From contig NZ_FOBF01000004.1 of NCBI RefSeq assembly GCF_900109355.1, forward strand, positions 310,001-374,000: a stretch of DNA of 64,000 bases. Direction: 5' to 3'. Under the pieces are notes generated by a model. The model had not been told where the DNA came from, ran no database searches, and was given only the letters and a program-made list of their open reading frames with translations. Positions 34,289 through 42,609 of the stretch are shown in pieces. Position 1 is the stretch's first letter. The number at the start of each line of letters is the position of its first letter. Source of the DNA: Nonomuraea pusilla (GTDB taxonomy: Bacteria > Actinomycetota > Actinomycetes > Streptosporangiales > Streptosporangiaceae). Both the position numbers and the translations under genes were made by a program.

Positions 34289-34951
34289 ATGAAGGCGCGC
34301 AACGCGTTGCTGGTGCTGCTCACCGCCGGGGTGGTGGGCACGGCCGCCTGGCTGGTGTTCTTCTCGCCGGTGCTGGGCGTGCGGTCGATCGAGATCGTGG
34401 GAAATATCACAGTGCCCAGCGACCAGATCAAGCAGCAGGCCGGTGTGCCCGATCTGCATCCGCTGGCGACGGTCGACCTGGCGGGCGTCCAGCAGCGGGT
34501 GCTCGGCATCAGGCGGCTCGCGAGCGCCAGGGTCGACCGCGTCTGGCCGGGCACGCTGCGCATCGAGGTGGCCGAGCGCGAGCCGGCGGCCGCCGTGCCG
34601 GCGGGCGCCAAGGTGGCGGTGATCGACGGGCAGGGCGTCGTGATCGAGGTCAAGGACGCCGTGCCGCCGCTGCTGCCGGTGCTCAGGGTCGACCGCCCGG
34701 CCGCGGGCGACCCGGCGACCATGGCGGCGCTCCAAGTGATCAAGGCGCTGCCCGCGACGCTGCAGGGGCGGGTGCGCGAGGTGCGGGCGGGTTCGGCCGA
34801 GGGCGTGTCGCTGCTGCTGTCCGACGGCCGCACGGTGCTGTGGGGCGGCACGGACCGCCCTGGGGAGAAGTCCCGCATCCTCGAGTCGATGCTGCGGCAG
34901 AAGGCCTCCTTCTACGACGTCAGCTCGCCGGACGTGGTCACCCTGAAATGA
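34289..34951 (+). CDS. ftsQ: Division protein FtsQ (POTRA domain)
   Basis: 220 residues: a five-residue basic start, TM helix (about 6-28, LLVLLTAGVVGTAAWLVFF), a POTRA domain (VRSIEIVGNITVPSDQIKQQAGV through LRIEVAEREPAAAV) and the FtsQ/DivIB beta domain. It bridges the ring to FtsW-FtsI through FtsL/FtsB. ATG 34289 was chosen with GGGGAGGG directly upstream; GTG 34265 would add eight residues with no better ribosome site. Shorter at the N-terminus than many actinobacterial FtsQ proteins. Confidence 0.9.
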   Translation: MKARNALLVLLTAGVVGTAAWLVFFSPVLGVRSIEIVGNITVPSDQIKQQAGVPDLHPLATVDLAGVQQRVLGIRRLASARVDRVWPGTLRIEVAEREPAAAVPAGAKVAVIDGQGVVIEVKDAVPPLLPVLRVDRPAAGDPATMAALQVIKALPATLQGRVREVRAGSAEGVSLLLSDGRTVLWGGTDRPGEKSRILESMLRQKASFYDVSSPDVVTLK

Positions 34952-35328
34952 TCTCCGTCGGCTCTGTACGGGTTTGGAGGTTGTCGTACCGGTAGGCGAA
35001 CCGGGGCCGGGCGAGTCCCCGGCACGAGCATCGCCGAGCCTGTGCGAGGGAGGCCCTGAGCCGTGAGAGCCTGTATTCCGGGGAGATCGGAAAGAGGAGG
35101 GCGTGACCAGGTGCGACTTCGGAGCGAAACGGACAGCCCGCGACACGCCGGACGTGCTTGCGGCGCGGTTAGTTGACCCGCCCGGAGCGTAACTCCTACT
35201 GTCCGTATCAATCCTCAGGTTGACATAAATCTAAATCTCAACTTGAGGTTGAGAGTTAACCCTACAGACAGAACGCGGAGACGATCCGCACCGAAATGGC
35301 AAGTCAACGAGCGGAAAGGCCCCTCGTC
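34952..35328 (+). promoter_or_regulatory. ftsZ upstream region with promoter and AT-rich element
   Basis: A 377-nt gap before ftsZ. TTGACC (35173-35178) and TACTGT (35197-35202) are spaced 18 nt and form a plausible promoter. Next comes a striking AT-rich patch (about 35203-35265) with a consensus-like TTGACA at 35220-35225 but no clear -10 partner, and a 7-bp inverted repeat TCTCAAC / GTTGAGA (35236-35254). Separate ftsZ promoters for vegetative and sporulation septation are well known in Streptomyces; the layout here suggests the same. Confidence 0.55.
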
Positions 35329-36849
35329 GTGGCAGCACCGCAGAACTACCTCGCGGTCATCAAGGTCGTCGGCATCGGCGGCGGCGGAGTCAACGCCGTC
35401 AACCGGATGATCGAGGAGGGACTCAAGGGCGTCGAGTTCATCGCCATCAACACCGACGCCCAGGCGCTGCTGATGAGTGACGCCGATGTGAAACTCGACG
35501 TGGGCCGCGAGCTCACACGCGGACTGGGCGCGGGCGCCAACCCCGACGTGGGGCGCAAGGCGGCCGAGGACCACCGTGAGGAGATCGAGGAGGTCCTCAA
35601 GGGGGCCGACATGGTCTTCGTCACGGCGGGCGAGGGCGGCGGCACCGGCACGGGCGGCGCGCCCGTCGTGGCGAACATCGCGAGGTCGCTCGGCGCGCTC
35701 ACGATAGGCGTCGTGACCCGGCCGTTCAGCTTCGAGGGCCGGCGCAGGGCGATGCAGGCCGAGGCGGGCATAGAGACACTGCGCGACGAGGTCGACACCC
35801 TCATCGTCATCCCGAACGACCGGCTGCTGTCGATCTCCGACCGCCAGGTGAGCGTCCTCGACGCCTTCAAGGCGGCCGACCAGGTGCTGCTCTCCGGTGT
35901 GCAGGGCATCACCGACCTCATCACCACGCCCGGCCTGATCAACCTCGACTTCGCCGACGTCAAGTCCGTCATGTCCGGCGCCGGCTCGGCCCTCATGGGC
36001 ATCGGGCACGCGCGCGGCGACGACCGCTCGGTGGCCGCCGCGGAGATGGCCGTCTCCAGCCCGCTGCTGGAGGCCAGCATCGACGGCGCCCACGGCGTCC
36101 TGCTGTCGATCGCGGGCGGCTCCGACCTCGGCCTGTTCGAGATCAACGAGGCGGCGCAGCTCGTCTCCATGGCCGCCGCGCCCGACGCCAACATCATCTT
36201 CGGCACGGTCATCGACGACGCCCTCGGCGACGAGGTGCGGGTCACCGTGATCGCGGCCGGCTTCGACGACGTGCCGGGGCCGTCCGAGAAGCAGCTGCCG
36301 CGGCCAGCGGGCCGGCCGGCCGCGCCGCCCGCGTCCTCGCCCGCGCGTCCCAGCGCGCCGTCGCCCAGCGTCAAGCAGGAGCCCGCGCCGCGCGCCGAGA
36401 TCCGTCCTGAGCCGCGTGCCGACCTGCGCCCCGACACCCGTTCCGAGCCGCGCTCCGACTTCCGCCAGGAGCAGCGTGGCGACTTCAGGCCCGAGCCCAG
36501 GCCCGAGTTCAGGCCCGAGCCGCGTCCCGAGCCTCGTGCCGAGTTCAGGGCCGAGCCGCCGGAGCCCGAGCCGCGCGCCGAGTTCCGTCCCGAGCCGCTG
36601 CCCGAGCCCCGTCCTGAGCCGCGTCCCGAGCCGGTGCGGCCCGTCGAGGCCGTCCAGGTGCCCGAGCCCGCGCCCGTCGAGACGATCGCGGACGAGCCGT
36701 CCGGCCCCGTCTCGATCCCGCGGCCCACTCCCGAGCCCACCAACCCGCCCACGCCCATCACCTCCCGCATGGCGGAGCCCGTCAAACGTCCTCGGGTGAT
36801 CTTCGAGGAGCAGGAGGAGGAGCTCGACGTCCCCGACTTCCTCAAGTAG
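35329..36849 (+). CDS. ftsZ: Tubulin-like division GTPase FtsZ with extended C-terminal linker
   Basis: 506 residues. The GTPase core (1 to about 315) has [29 protein letters not shown], the tubulin signature [13 protein letters not shown] and NVDFADV-like [15 protein letters not shown] linker of about 180 residues rich in Arg-Pro-Glu repeats follows, and the protein ends with [11 protein letters not shown], the peptide bound by SepF and other partners. FtsZ forms the septal ring. GTG 35329 was preferred over ATG 35296: homologues begin [12 protein letters not shown], and GGAAAGG lies 9 nt upstream. Many actinobacterial FtsZ linkers are roughly half this length. Confidence 0.96.
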   Translation: MAAPQNYLAVIKVVGIGGGGVNAVNRMIEEGLKGVEFIAINTDAQALLMSDADVKLDVGRELTRGLGAGANPDVGRKAAEDHREEIEEVLKGADMVFVTAGEGGGTGTGGAPVVANIARSLGALTIGVVTRPFSFEGRRRAMQAEAGIETLRDEVDTLIVIPNDRLLSISDRQVSVLDAFKAADQVLLSGVQGITDLITTPGLINLDFADVKSVMSGAGSALMGIGHARGDDRSVAAAEMAVSSPLLEASIDGAHGVLLSIAGGSDLGLFEINEAAQLVSMAAAPDANIIFGTVIDDALGDEVRVTVIAAGFDDVPGPSEKQLPRPAGRPAAPPASSPARPSAPSPSVKQEPAPRAEIRPEPRADLRPDTRSEPRSDFRQEQRGDFRPEPRPEFRPEPRPEPRAEFRAEPPEPEPRAEFRPEPLPEPRPEPRPEPVRPVEAVQVPEPAPVETIADEPSGPVSIPRPTPEPTNPPTPITSRMAEPVKRPRVIFEEQEEELDVPDFLK

Positions 36850-36862
36850 CCAGCCGCCCGCC

Positions 36863-36892
36863 GCCGCTCCGCCTGGGACAACGGGGAGCGGC
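36863..36892 (+). terminator. Terminator-like hairpin after ftsZ
   Basis: GCCGCTCC (36863-36870) pairs with GGAGCGGC (36885-36892) over a 14-nt loop, 13 nt after the ftsZ stop. No long U-tract; it may end most ftsZ transcripts. Confidence 0.55.
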
Positions 36893-37274
36893 GTCGTCGC
36901 GTGTCGGACCGGTTTCGCCCGTCGCGTACAGTCGGTCGCCTGAGGGGGATCGCGCGTACGCGGCGGCCGTGCCGGGGGGCCGCGGGGCGGCGGCCGGCCG
37001 GGAGCCGGTGCGGCGGCCCGATGCGGGTCGCGGCAGAATGGTCGGCCGTGCCACCGCCACCACCGGGTCCCGGTGAGGGCGCGCGGGACCGTTCCCCGGC
37101 CCACGGGGTCGCCGGTGCGGCGTCCCTCCTGGCGCGTTCCAGACCGCGCCCCCGCGGGTGGCTCCGAGAGGGCCGCGCCGGACGTCCAAGGGGGCGGGGC
37201 CGGTCCCCGGGGCCTCGGGGTCCCGGGCGAAGGCGGGAGTGACGGGGCGGAGCCCCGGGAGAGGGAGAGTCAGC
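36893..37274 (+). other. Non-coding GC-rich gap between ftsZ and yggS
   Basis: Many actinobacteria carry pgeF (ylmD) here, but I see no PgeF sequence in any frame. The open frames across the gap (such as one from GTG 36901) translate to Arg/Pro/Gly-rich text without domain features. A possible -10 (TACAGT, 36927-36932) lacks a good -35. Several short GC hairpins occur near 37195-37260. Confidence 0.5.
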
Positions 37275-37967
37275 GTGAGAAGGGACGAGATCGCGGCCGG
37301 GCTGGCCGAGGTCCAGGAGCGCATCGCGCAGGCGTGCGAGGCCGCGCGGCGCGACCCCGGCGAGATCACGCTCATCGCGGTCACCAAGACGCGGCCGGCT
37401 GAAGACGTGCGCATCCTGGCCGAGCTGGGCGTCCGCGACGTCGGCGAGAACCGCGACCAGGAGGCCGCAGCGAAGGCCCACGAACTCGCCGAACTGCCCC
37501 TGACCTGGCACTTCGTCGGCCAGCTCCAGACCAACAAGGTCCGTTCCGTCGTCGGGTACGCCGACGTGATCCACTCGGTGGACCGCGCACGGCTGGTCGA
37601 GGCGGTCAGCAAGGAGGCGGTCAGGCAGGGCCGCGCCGTGGGCTGCCTGATCCAGGTGGCGCTCGACGACGACCCCGGCAGGGGAGGGGCGCTGCCCGCC
37701 GACGTCCCCGGGCTCGCCGACGAGGTGGCGGCGGCCGAGGGCCTGTGGCTCGGCGGCGTCATGGCGGTCGCCCCGCTGGGCGAGGACCCCGGCAAGGCGT
37801 TCGCCCGGCTGCGCGATGTCGCGCTGGCCGTACAGGAGCGTCACCCCCGTGCGACCATGATTTCGGCGGGGATGAGCGGCGATCTCACCGAAGCCGTGGC
37901 GAACGGCGCGACACACGTCCGGATCGGTACGGCGTTGCTCGGTCGTCGCAAGCCCTTCGTCAGGTAA
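37275..37967 (+). CDS. yggS: YggS-family PLP homeostasis protein (YlmE)
   Basis: 230-residue single-domain alanine-racemase-fold protein that binds pyridoxal 5'-phosphate and buffers its supply. The PLP lysine is in LIAVTKTRPAEDV, followed by VGENRDQEAAAKAHEL, WHFVGQLQTNKVRSV, HSVDRARLVE, SAGMSGDLTEAVANGATHVRIGTALLG. GTG 37275 with GAGGGAGA upstream fits the family start; the frame is open a further 39 codons upstream but that part is not homologous. Gene neighbour of sepF in most actinobacteria. Confidence 0.92.
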   Translation: MRRDEIAAGLAEVQERIAQACEAARRDPGEITLIAVTKTRPAEDVRILAELGVRDVGENRDQEAAAKAHELAELPLTWHFVGQLQTNKVRSVVGYADVIHSVDRARLVEAVSKEAVRQGRAVGCLIQVALDDDPGRGGALPADVPGLADEVAAAEGLWLGGVMAVAPLGEDPGKAFARLRDVALAVQERHPRATMISAGMSGDLTEAVANGATHVRIGTALLGRRKPFVR

Positions 37968-38105
37968 TGTCCCCTCAAGTGGGCCTTGAGGTCCGCGCAT
38001 CCAGTAGAGGTCGATAGCGGTGAGCTCCAAGGGGGTACGGCTACCGCCTCGGACCCGGCGACAGGCCCGAGCGAGTGCGACCATGAGCAGGAGGACGACG
38101 TAGCG

Positions 38106-38606
38106 ATGGCCGGCGCGATGCGCAAGATGGCGGTCTACCTCGGTCTCGTGGAGGACGACCGCTACGAGAGGTACGACGCCTACGCGGACGATTACGCCTA
38201 CGAGGACGACGTGCAGCGCGGCGCGGAGGAGCGGCCCGTGGCCGCCCAGGACCGCGACGAGGAGCCCGAGGCGGGCGTGCCCGCACCCAGGCCCGCCACG
38301 ACCGTCCTGGAGCGCCGCACGACCGATCTGGCCCGCATCACCACGCTGCACCCCCGCACGTACAACGAGGCCAGGACGATCGGGGAGCACTTCCGCGACG
38401 GCACCCCGGTCATCATGAATCTGACCGAGATGGTTGACAGCGACGCGAAGCGGCTGGTCGATTTCGCGGCAGGTCTGGTCTTCGGCCTCCACGGAAGCAT
38501 CGAACGTGTTACCAACAAGGTGTTCCTGTTGTCCCCTGCCAATGTCGAGGTGACCGCCGAGGACAAGGCTCGAATCGCGGAACGCGGGTTCTTCAATCAG
38601 AGTTAG
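38106..38606 (+). CDS. sepF: Division protein SepF
   Basis: 166 residues: N-terminal membrane-binding amphipathic segment ([16 protein letters not shown]), an acidic Tyr/Asp-rich linker, and the SepF core (about 80-160) with [28 protein letters not shown] and [25 protein letters not shown]. SepF ties FtsZ to the membrane through the FtsZ C-terminal peptide. The ATG lies 11 nt after AGGAGG; a second in-frame ATG four codons later is possible. Located 138 nt after yggS. Confidence 0.94.
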   Translation: MAGAMRKMAVYLGLVEDDRYERYDAYADDYAYEDDVQRGAEERPVAAQDRDEEPEAGVPAPRPATTVLERRTTDLARITTLHPRTYNEARTIGEHFRDGTPVIMNLTEMVDSDAKRLVDFAAGLVFGLHGSIERVTNKVFLLSPANVEVTAEDKARIAERGFFNQS

Positions 38607-38686
38607 AGTCTCTGTATGACTACCGGACCCAACCAGGTCTCGCCGAGGCCGGGAGGGTGCATCAGAAGTGGAGGCGCGGCCGGGCC

Positions 38687-38983
38687 GTGGGGATCGTCAG
38701 TCAGATCTTGGTCGTTGTCCTGTCTCTCTACCTGGTGCTGCTGATCGGCAGAATGATCTTCGAGACGGTGCAGGCTTTCGCCCGGCAGTGGCGGCCTTCG
38801 GGCGTCGTCCTGGTGCTCGCCGAGGCCACATACACCGCGACCGACCCACCTCTCAAGTTCCTCCGCCGTTTCATTCCTCCGCTCCGGTTGGGTACGGTGG
38901 CCTTTGACCTAAGCTTCACGGTCCTGTTCATCGTGGTGCTGATCCTGATCCAGATGGCAGGATGGCTAGGACAGCTGCGATGA
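38687..38983 (+). CDS. yggT: YggT-family membrane protein
   Basis: 98 residues with two hydrophobic segments (GIVSQILVVVLSLYLVLLIGRMIF and LSFTVLFIVVLILIQMAGWL) around the conserved TDPPLKFLRRFIPPLRLGTVAFDLS. The family is linked to division and osmotic adaptation and usually lies between sepF and divIVA. I chose GTG 38687 since homologues begin here; an upstream GTG at 38657 would add ten residues but has its purine tract only one nt away. Confidence 0.88.
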   Translation: MGIVSQILVVVLSLYLVLLIGRMIFETVQAFARQWRPSGVVLVLAEATYTATDPPLKFLRRFIPPLRLGTVAFDLSFTVLFIVVLILIQMAGWLGQLR

Positions 38984-39089
38984 GCGGGGCGGTGGGACAC
39001 CGGTCGCGATCCAACTCGTGTCCGCGCTGAAGTGATTCGGGTCGCCGTCCCTCCGGACAGACCCCCAAGCGCGCCAAGGAGACCAAAAG

Positions 39090-39959
39090 ATGCCGCTGAC
39101 GCCCGCTGATGTGCGGAACAAGCAGTTCAGTACCACCCGGCTCAGGCCGGGCTACGACGAGGAAGAGGTCGACGCCTTCCTCGACGAGGTCGAGGCTGAG
39201 CTTGACCGCCTGATCCAAGAGAACGAGGAGCTGCGCGCCAAACTGGCCGAATGCCTGCGCGGCAAGGTGCCGGGTGGCATGAGCATGCCCATGGCGTCCG
39301 CGCCGGTGCAGGAGCAGCCCAAGCCCGAGATGATGGCGCCGCCGCAGCCCGAGCCCATGCGGGCCCCCGAGCCGCAGCCGCAGCCCCAGCCCGTCCCGGT
39401 GGCCATGAGCATGCCTCCCGCCGAGGACAACATGGACACCGCGGCGCGCGTGCTCGCGCTCGCCCAGCAGACCGCCGACCAGGCCATCGCCGACGCCCGT
39501 CGCGAGGCCGACGAGACCGTCACCCGCGCCCGCCGCGAGGCCGACGAGATCCTCACCAAGGCCCGCCGCCAGGCCGAGCAGGTCATCGGCGACGCCCGTG
39601 CCCGCGCCGAGACCCTGGAGCGCGACGCCCAGGAGCGTCACCGCCAGGCCATGGGCTCCCTCGTCCAGACCCGTGACGAGCTCGAGCGCAAGGTCGAGGA
39701 GCTGCGCAGCTTCGAGCGCGAGTACCGCAGCAGGCTCAAGCTCTACCTCGAGAACCAGCTCGCCGAGCTCAACGTGTCCGCCGAGGGCAGCGGAGGGTTC
39801 CCGGTCATGTCAGGTGGACCCGGCAGCCAGGCTCCCGCCATGTCCCACGCGGTGCCGCAGGGCCAGCCGCCTCTCCCCGGCGGTCCCAGCCCGTTCGGCG
39901 GCGACGCTCCCCAGGGCGCTTTCCCCGGCGGTGACGGTCCCCACAACGACCGCCGGTAA
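39090..39959 (+). CDS. divIVA: Polar growth and septum-site protein DivIVA / Wag31
   Basis: 289 residues. The N-domain (MPLTPADVRNKQFSTTRLRPGYDEEEVDAFLDEVE) inserts at negatively curved membrane. A Met/Pro/Gln-rich linker (about 62-112) follows, then a coiled coil of heptads (about 118-215, repeats of ARREADE) and a Gly/Pro-rich tail. In actinomycetes DivIVA marks growing tips and is phosphorylated by Ser/Thr kinases. ATG with GGAGACC upstream. A hairpin (39964-39982) follows the stop. Confidence 0.95.
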   Translation: MPLTPADVRNKQFSTTRLRPGYDEEEVDAFLDEVEAELDRLIQENEELRAKLAECLRGKVPGGMSMPMASAPVQEQPKPEMMAPPQPEPMRAPEPQPQPQPVPVAMSMPPAEDNMDTAARVLALAQQTADQAIADARREADETVTRARREADEILTKARRQAEQVIGDARARAETLERDAQERHRQAMGSLVQTRDELERKVEELRSFEREYRSRLKLYLENQLAELNVSAEGSGGFPVMSGGPGSQAPAMSHAVPQGQPPLPGGPSPFGGDAPQGAFPGGDGPHNDRR

Positions 39960-39963
39960 AGTA

Positions 39964-39982
39964 ACGGGTCACTAGGACCCGT
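39964..39982 (+). terminator. Hairpin between divIVA and the next gene
   Basis: ACGGGTC (39964-39970) and GACCCGT (39976-39982) form a 7-bp stem with loop ACTAG, starting 5 nt after the divIVA stop and 19 nt before the next start. With no U-tract it may attenuate rather than stop transcription. Confidence 0.45.
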
Positions 39983-40000
39983 CACTCGAAAGAGCCCCCT

Positions 40001-42259
40001 GTGATCCTTATCAGTGCTGGTTTGGTGCTCGCGGCGGTCATCCTCCTGATCGCGGGCTTCGTACTGGCGAAGCCGTTCCTGATCATGTGGTCCATCGTGG
40101 TCAGCGTGCTGTCCGCGCTGTTCCTCGTGATCGGGGCGTTGCTGAAGCGTCACGAGCTGTTTCCCGGTGGTGGGCAGGCCGCTGCGCCGGCCACCCCTCC
40201 GGCGGGGCTCGTGCCGCCCGGCGTGCCGTACGACCAGACCGGCCCCGCGGTCCCCCAGCCGCATCCCCACTCGCATCCCCAGACGCTGCAGCGGACGGCG
40301 CCCGCACCCGCGCCGGTCCCGCGCCGCCCCGCGGCTCCCGGCGGCGTCTCCCCGGATGCGATCGTGCTGGTCATCCCCGGGCGCAGGCGTTACCACGTGC
40401 CCGGCTGCCGCCAGCTCGCCGGACGGGATCACGAGGAGCTCACGTACGAGGAGGCGCGCGAGGAGGGCTTCACGCCCTGCACGACGTGCCTTCCTGACGC
40501 GGCGCTCGGCGGACGGCAGCTGCCGCCTGCCGCCGACCCGGAGCCGGACGTCCCCTCCGGCCCCGCCGCGACCCACACCGTCCCCGCCTTCAGCGCGCTG
40601 CCGGGCATCGAGCCGGCCGCCGCGGGCGAGCCGGCCACGGAGAACCGGTCCGAACCCGCCGGCTCCCCCTCAGGCGCCGCGAGCCGTCCCGATGGCTCCG
40701 GGCCCTCGGGCAGCCAGGGTTCCTCCTCCCGTACGGGCGCCTCCAGCCGTACGGAGAGCCGGGCGGAGCCCGCAGAGGCGACGCGCGAGCTGCGCGCGCC
40801 CTCCGCCCCGCCGAAGCCCGGCACCAACGCTTCCTCTCCCGGGGCCTCCACCCCCGCGGCTGCCGCCACTGTCCCTGAGCCGGCCGCCGAAGGCGCAGCC
40901 TCCGGGTGGTTCAGCCCCGCGCCGTCCCCGCCGGGCGGCAATGAGGCGGCCTCGTCCTCCGCCGCCCCGGGCACCGAGCCCGGCGACGACCAGGCGGACC
41001 GCGAGACCTCCTACTTCCGCCCCCCGCAGGGCAGGCCCACCGCGCCGCCCTCCCAGCCGAAGACGCCCGGGACGTCCCGAACGGGCACGTCCGGGCCAGG
41101 CACGTCCGGTTCGGGCGCGTCCGGTGCGGGCGAGACGGCCACCGGGCAGGGCAAGGGCACGCCGGGCCGCGACGCCCCGGGCGCCCCGGCCGAGAACGCC
41201 GCCCCCGCCGGCTCCACGCGTCCGGAGGGCGCGGGCGGCAGCACCAAGGGCGGCGCTCCTGTCGGCTCCACGCAGCCCGAGGGCGCGGGTGGCAAGGGCG
41301 ATCGTCCCGCCGGCCCCGCCCGGGGTGAGAGCCCGGGTGGCAGCGCCAAGGGCGAGAGCCCGGCCGCGCCCGCCAAGGGTGAGGCCTCCGCCACCGCCGT
41401 CAAGGGCGGCGGCCCCGGTGGCCCCGGCGGCCCGGCCAAGACCGCGGCGAGCGCCCTCGGCCGCCCCTCCCAGGGAAGCGCGGCCGAGGACGACGACGAC
41501 AACTCGGGGCCCGCGACGGCCCCGCAGCCCCGCATCACCGCCTCCACCACCCCGCCGCGCCCAGCCGCCTCCCGGGACGGCACAGCACGCCCGGGTGGCC
41601 CGCAGGGCGGCCCGGCAGGTCCGAGCGGCGCGCGGGGTGGCACCGCAGGCCCCAGTGGGGCGCAGGGCGGTGCGGCACGCCCCGGTGGGCCGGGGGCCGG
41701 CGTGGCGGGGAAGAGCGGCCCAGGGGCGAAGGGCTCGACCCAGGGCCCGCCGGGCACCTCTGCCACTGCTGCCACCTCTGCGGCTGCGTCAGCCAAGTCC
41801 GCCGCCACCTCACCGGACAAGCCTGGGGCCGCGCCTGGCGAAACCGGCGTGCCGGCTGCCGATGGCGGGAGGTCCAAGTCCGCCGCCACGTCACCGGACA
41901 GGCCCGGGGCCGTGCCTGGGGAAACCGGCGTGCCGGCTGCCGATGGCGGGAGGTCCAAGTCCGCCGCCACGTCACCGGACAGGCCCGGGGCCGTGCCTGG
42001 GGAAACCGGCGTGCCGGCTGCCGATGGCGGGACGTCCAAGTCCGCCGGAGACGGCGGCGAGGACGGCGGGGCCGGCACGCCGGCCGGCAAGGGCGGCACG
42101 ATCCCCGTGAAGGTCATCGTCGGCACCCGCCGCTACCACCGCACCGACTGCCCGCTCATCCAGGGAGCGGGCGACTCCGGCGTCGAGACGACGACGCTCG
42201 CCAAGGCGGAGTCCGACGGCCTGACGGCCTGCTCGGTCTGCCAACACGACGACGACTAG
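40001..42259 (+). CDS. Uncharacterised membrane protein with two H-x3-C / C-x2-C zinc-like modules
   Basis: 752 residues; I do not recognise a named family. Two hydrophobic helices (about 2-23 and 28-47) open the protein. Two related modules follow the pattern V-x-GxRRYHxxxC...E..T..EA...G.T.C..C: the first with His 132, Cys 136, Cys 160, Cys 163, the second at the extreme C-terminus with His 713, Cys 717, Cys 744, Cys 747. Each could bind one zinc, much like the Ada-type methyl-phosphotriester or nuclease-associated Cys modules. Between them lie about 540 residues of Ala/Gly/Pro/Ser low-complexity sequence. The GTG start is 41 nt after divIVA, so it may belong to that operon. Function unknown. 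Confidence 0.75.
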   Translation: MILISAGLVLAAVILLIAGFVLAKPFLIMWSIVVSVLSALFLVIGALLKRHELFPGGGQAAAPATPPAGLVPPGVPYDQTGPAVPQPHPHSHPQTLQRTAPAPAPVPRRPAAPGGVSPDAIVLVIPGRRRYHVPGCRQLAGRDHEELTYEEAREEGFTPCTTCLPDAALGGRQLPPAADPEPDVPSGPAATHTVPAFSALPGIEPAAAGEPATENRSEPAGSPSGAASRPDGSGPSGSQGSSSRTGASSRTESRAEPAEATRELRAPSAPPKPGTNASSPGASTPAAAATVPEPAAEGAASGWFSPAPSPPGGNEAASSSAAPGTEPGDDQADRETSYFRPPQGRPTAPPSQPKTPGTSRTGTSGPGTSGSGASGAGETATGQGKGTPGRDAPGAPAENAAPAGSTRPEGAGGSTKGGAPVGSTQPEGAGGKGDRPAGPARGESPGGSAKGESPAAPAKGEASATAVKGGGPGGPGGPAKTAASALGRPSQGSAAEDDDDNSGPATAPQPRITASTTPPRPAASRDGTARPGGPQGGPAGPSGARGGTAGPSGAQGGAARPGGPGAGVAGKSGPGAKGSTQGPPGTSATAATSAAASAKSAATSPDKPGAAPGETGVPAADGGRSKSAATSPDRPGAVPGETGVPAADGGRSKSAATSPDRPGAVPGETGVPAADGGTSKSAGDGGEDGGAGTPAGKGGTIPVKVIVGTRRYHRTDCPLIQGAGDSGVETTTLAKAESDGLTACSVCQHDDD
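41798..42040 (+). repeat. Three tandem 81-bp repeats inside the coding sequence
   Basis: Copies start at 41798, 41879 and 41960. Copies two and three differ by one base near the end; copy one differs at several positions. The unit encodes 27 residues (SAATSPDRPGAVPGETGVPA then ADGGRSK). Being in frame, copy-number change would lengthen the linker without breaking the gene. Confidence 0.9.
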
Positions 42260-42310
42260 ACGGCTGCCCGCACGGCCGCCCGCCCGTCGCGCCTTCTCCT
42301 GACCCTGACG

Positions 42311-42341
42311 CCCTCTGGAGATCCCCGTGATCTCCAGAGGG
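42311..42341 (+). terminator. Strong terminator hairpin after the divIVA-adjacent gene
   Basis: A perfect 13-bp stem (CCCTCTGGAGATC at 42311-42323, GATCTCCAGAGGG at 42329-42341) with a 5-nt loop, 51 nt after the stop. It should also help end the converging exporter transcript. The rest of the gap to 42610 (about 270 nt) shows nothing I can support. Confidence 0.8.
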
Positions 42342-42609
42342 CGGCTCTGCCGTGAGGCGTGGCGCCCGGAGGGCATGTGCGGGCCTGTGGCCGGCTCAGG
42401 GCGTCGGCGCCCGCGTGGGACGCTCACGGCTGGGCTGCTTCGAGGCGGTCGGCGGGTGTGGAGGACATCCCGCGGGCGGGGTGTTCGGTGGCTGTTTCGG
42501 GGAGAAGCGGCAGCACCATGCGAGGGGCGGAGAGTGAGGAAAGCCCGCCCGGCGACGGAGAGACCGGCCCGAGTCGCCGGGCGGATCTCTCCGCGACGAC
42601 CCTTGAGGC

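Noticed and set aside
35220..35249. A full second ftsZ promoter from TTGACA
   Set aside because: No TANNNT hexamer lies 16-19 nt downstream; kept only as a possible -35 element.
36901..37242. 113-codon plus-strand ORF between ftsZ and yggS
   Set aside because: Arg/Pro/Gly-rich with no domain, no ribosome site, and no likeness to PgeF.
41798..42040. Tandem 81-bp repeats as a CRISPR array
   Set aside because: The copies are head-to-tail without spacers and code in frame for a protein linker.
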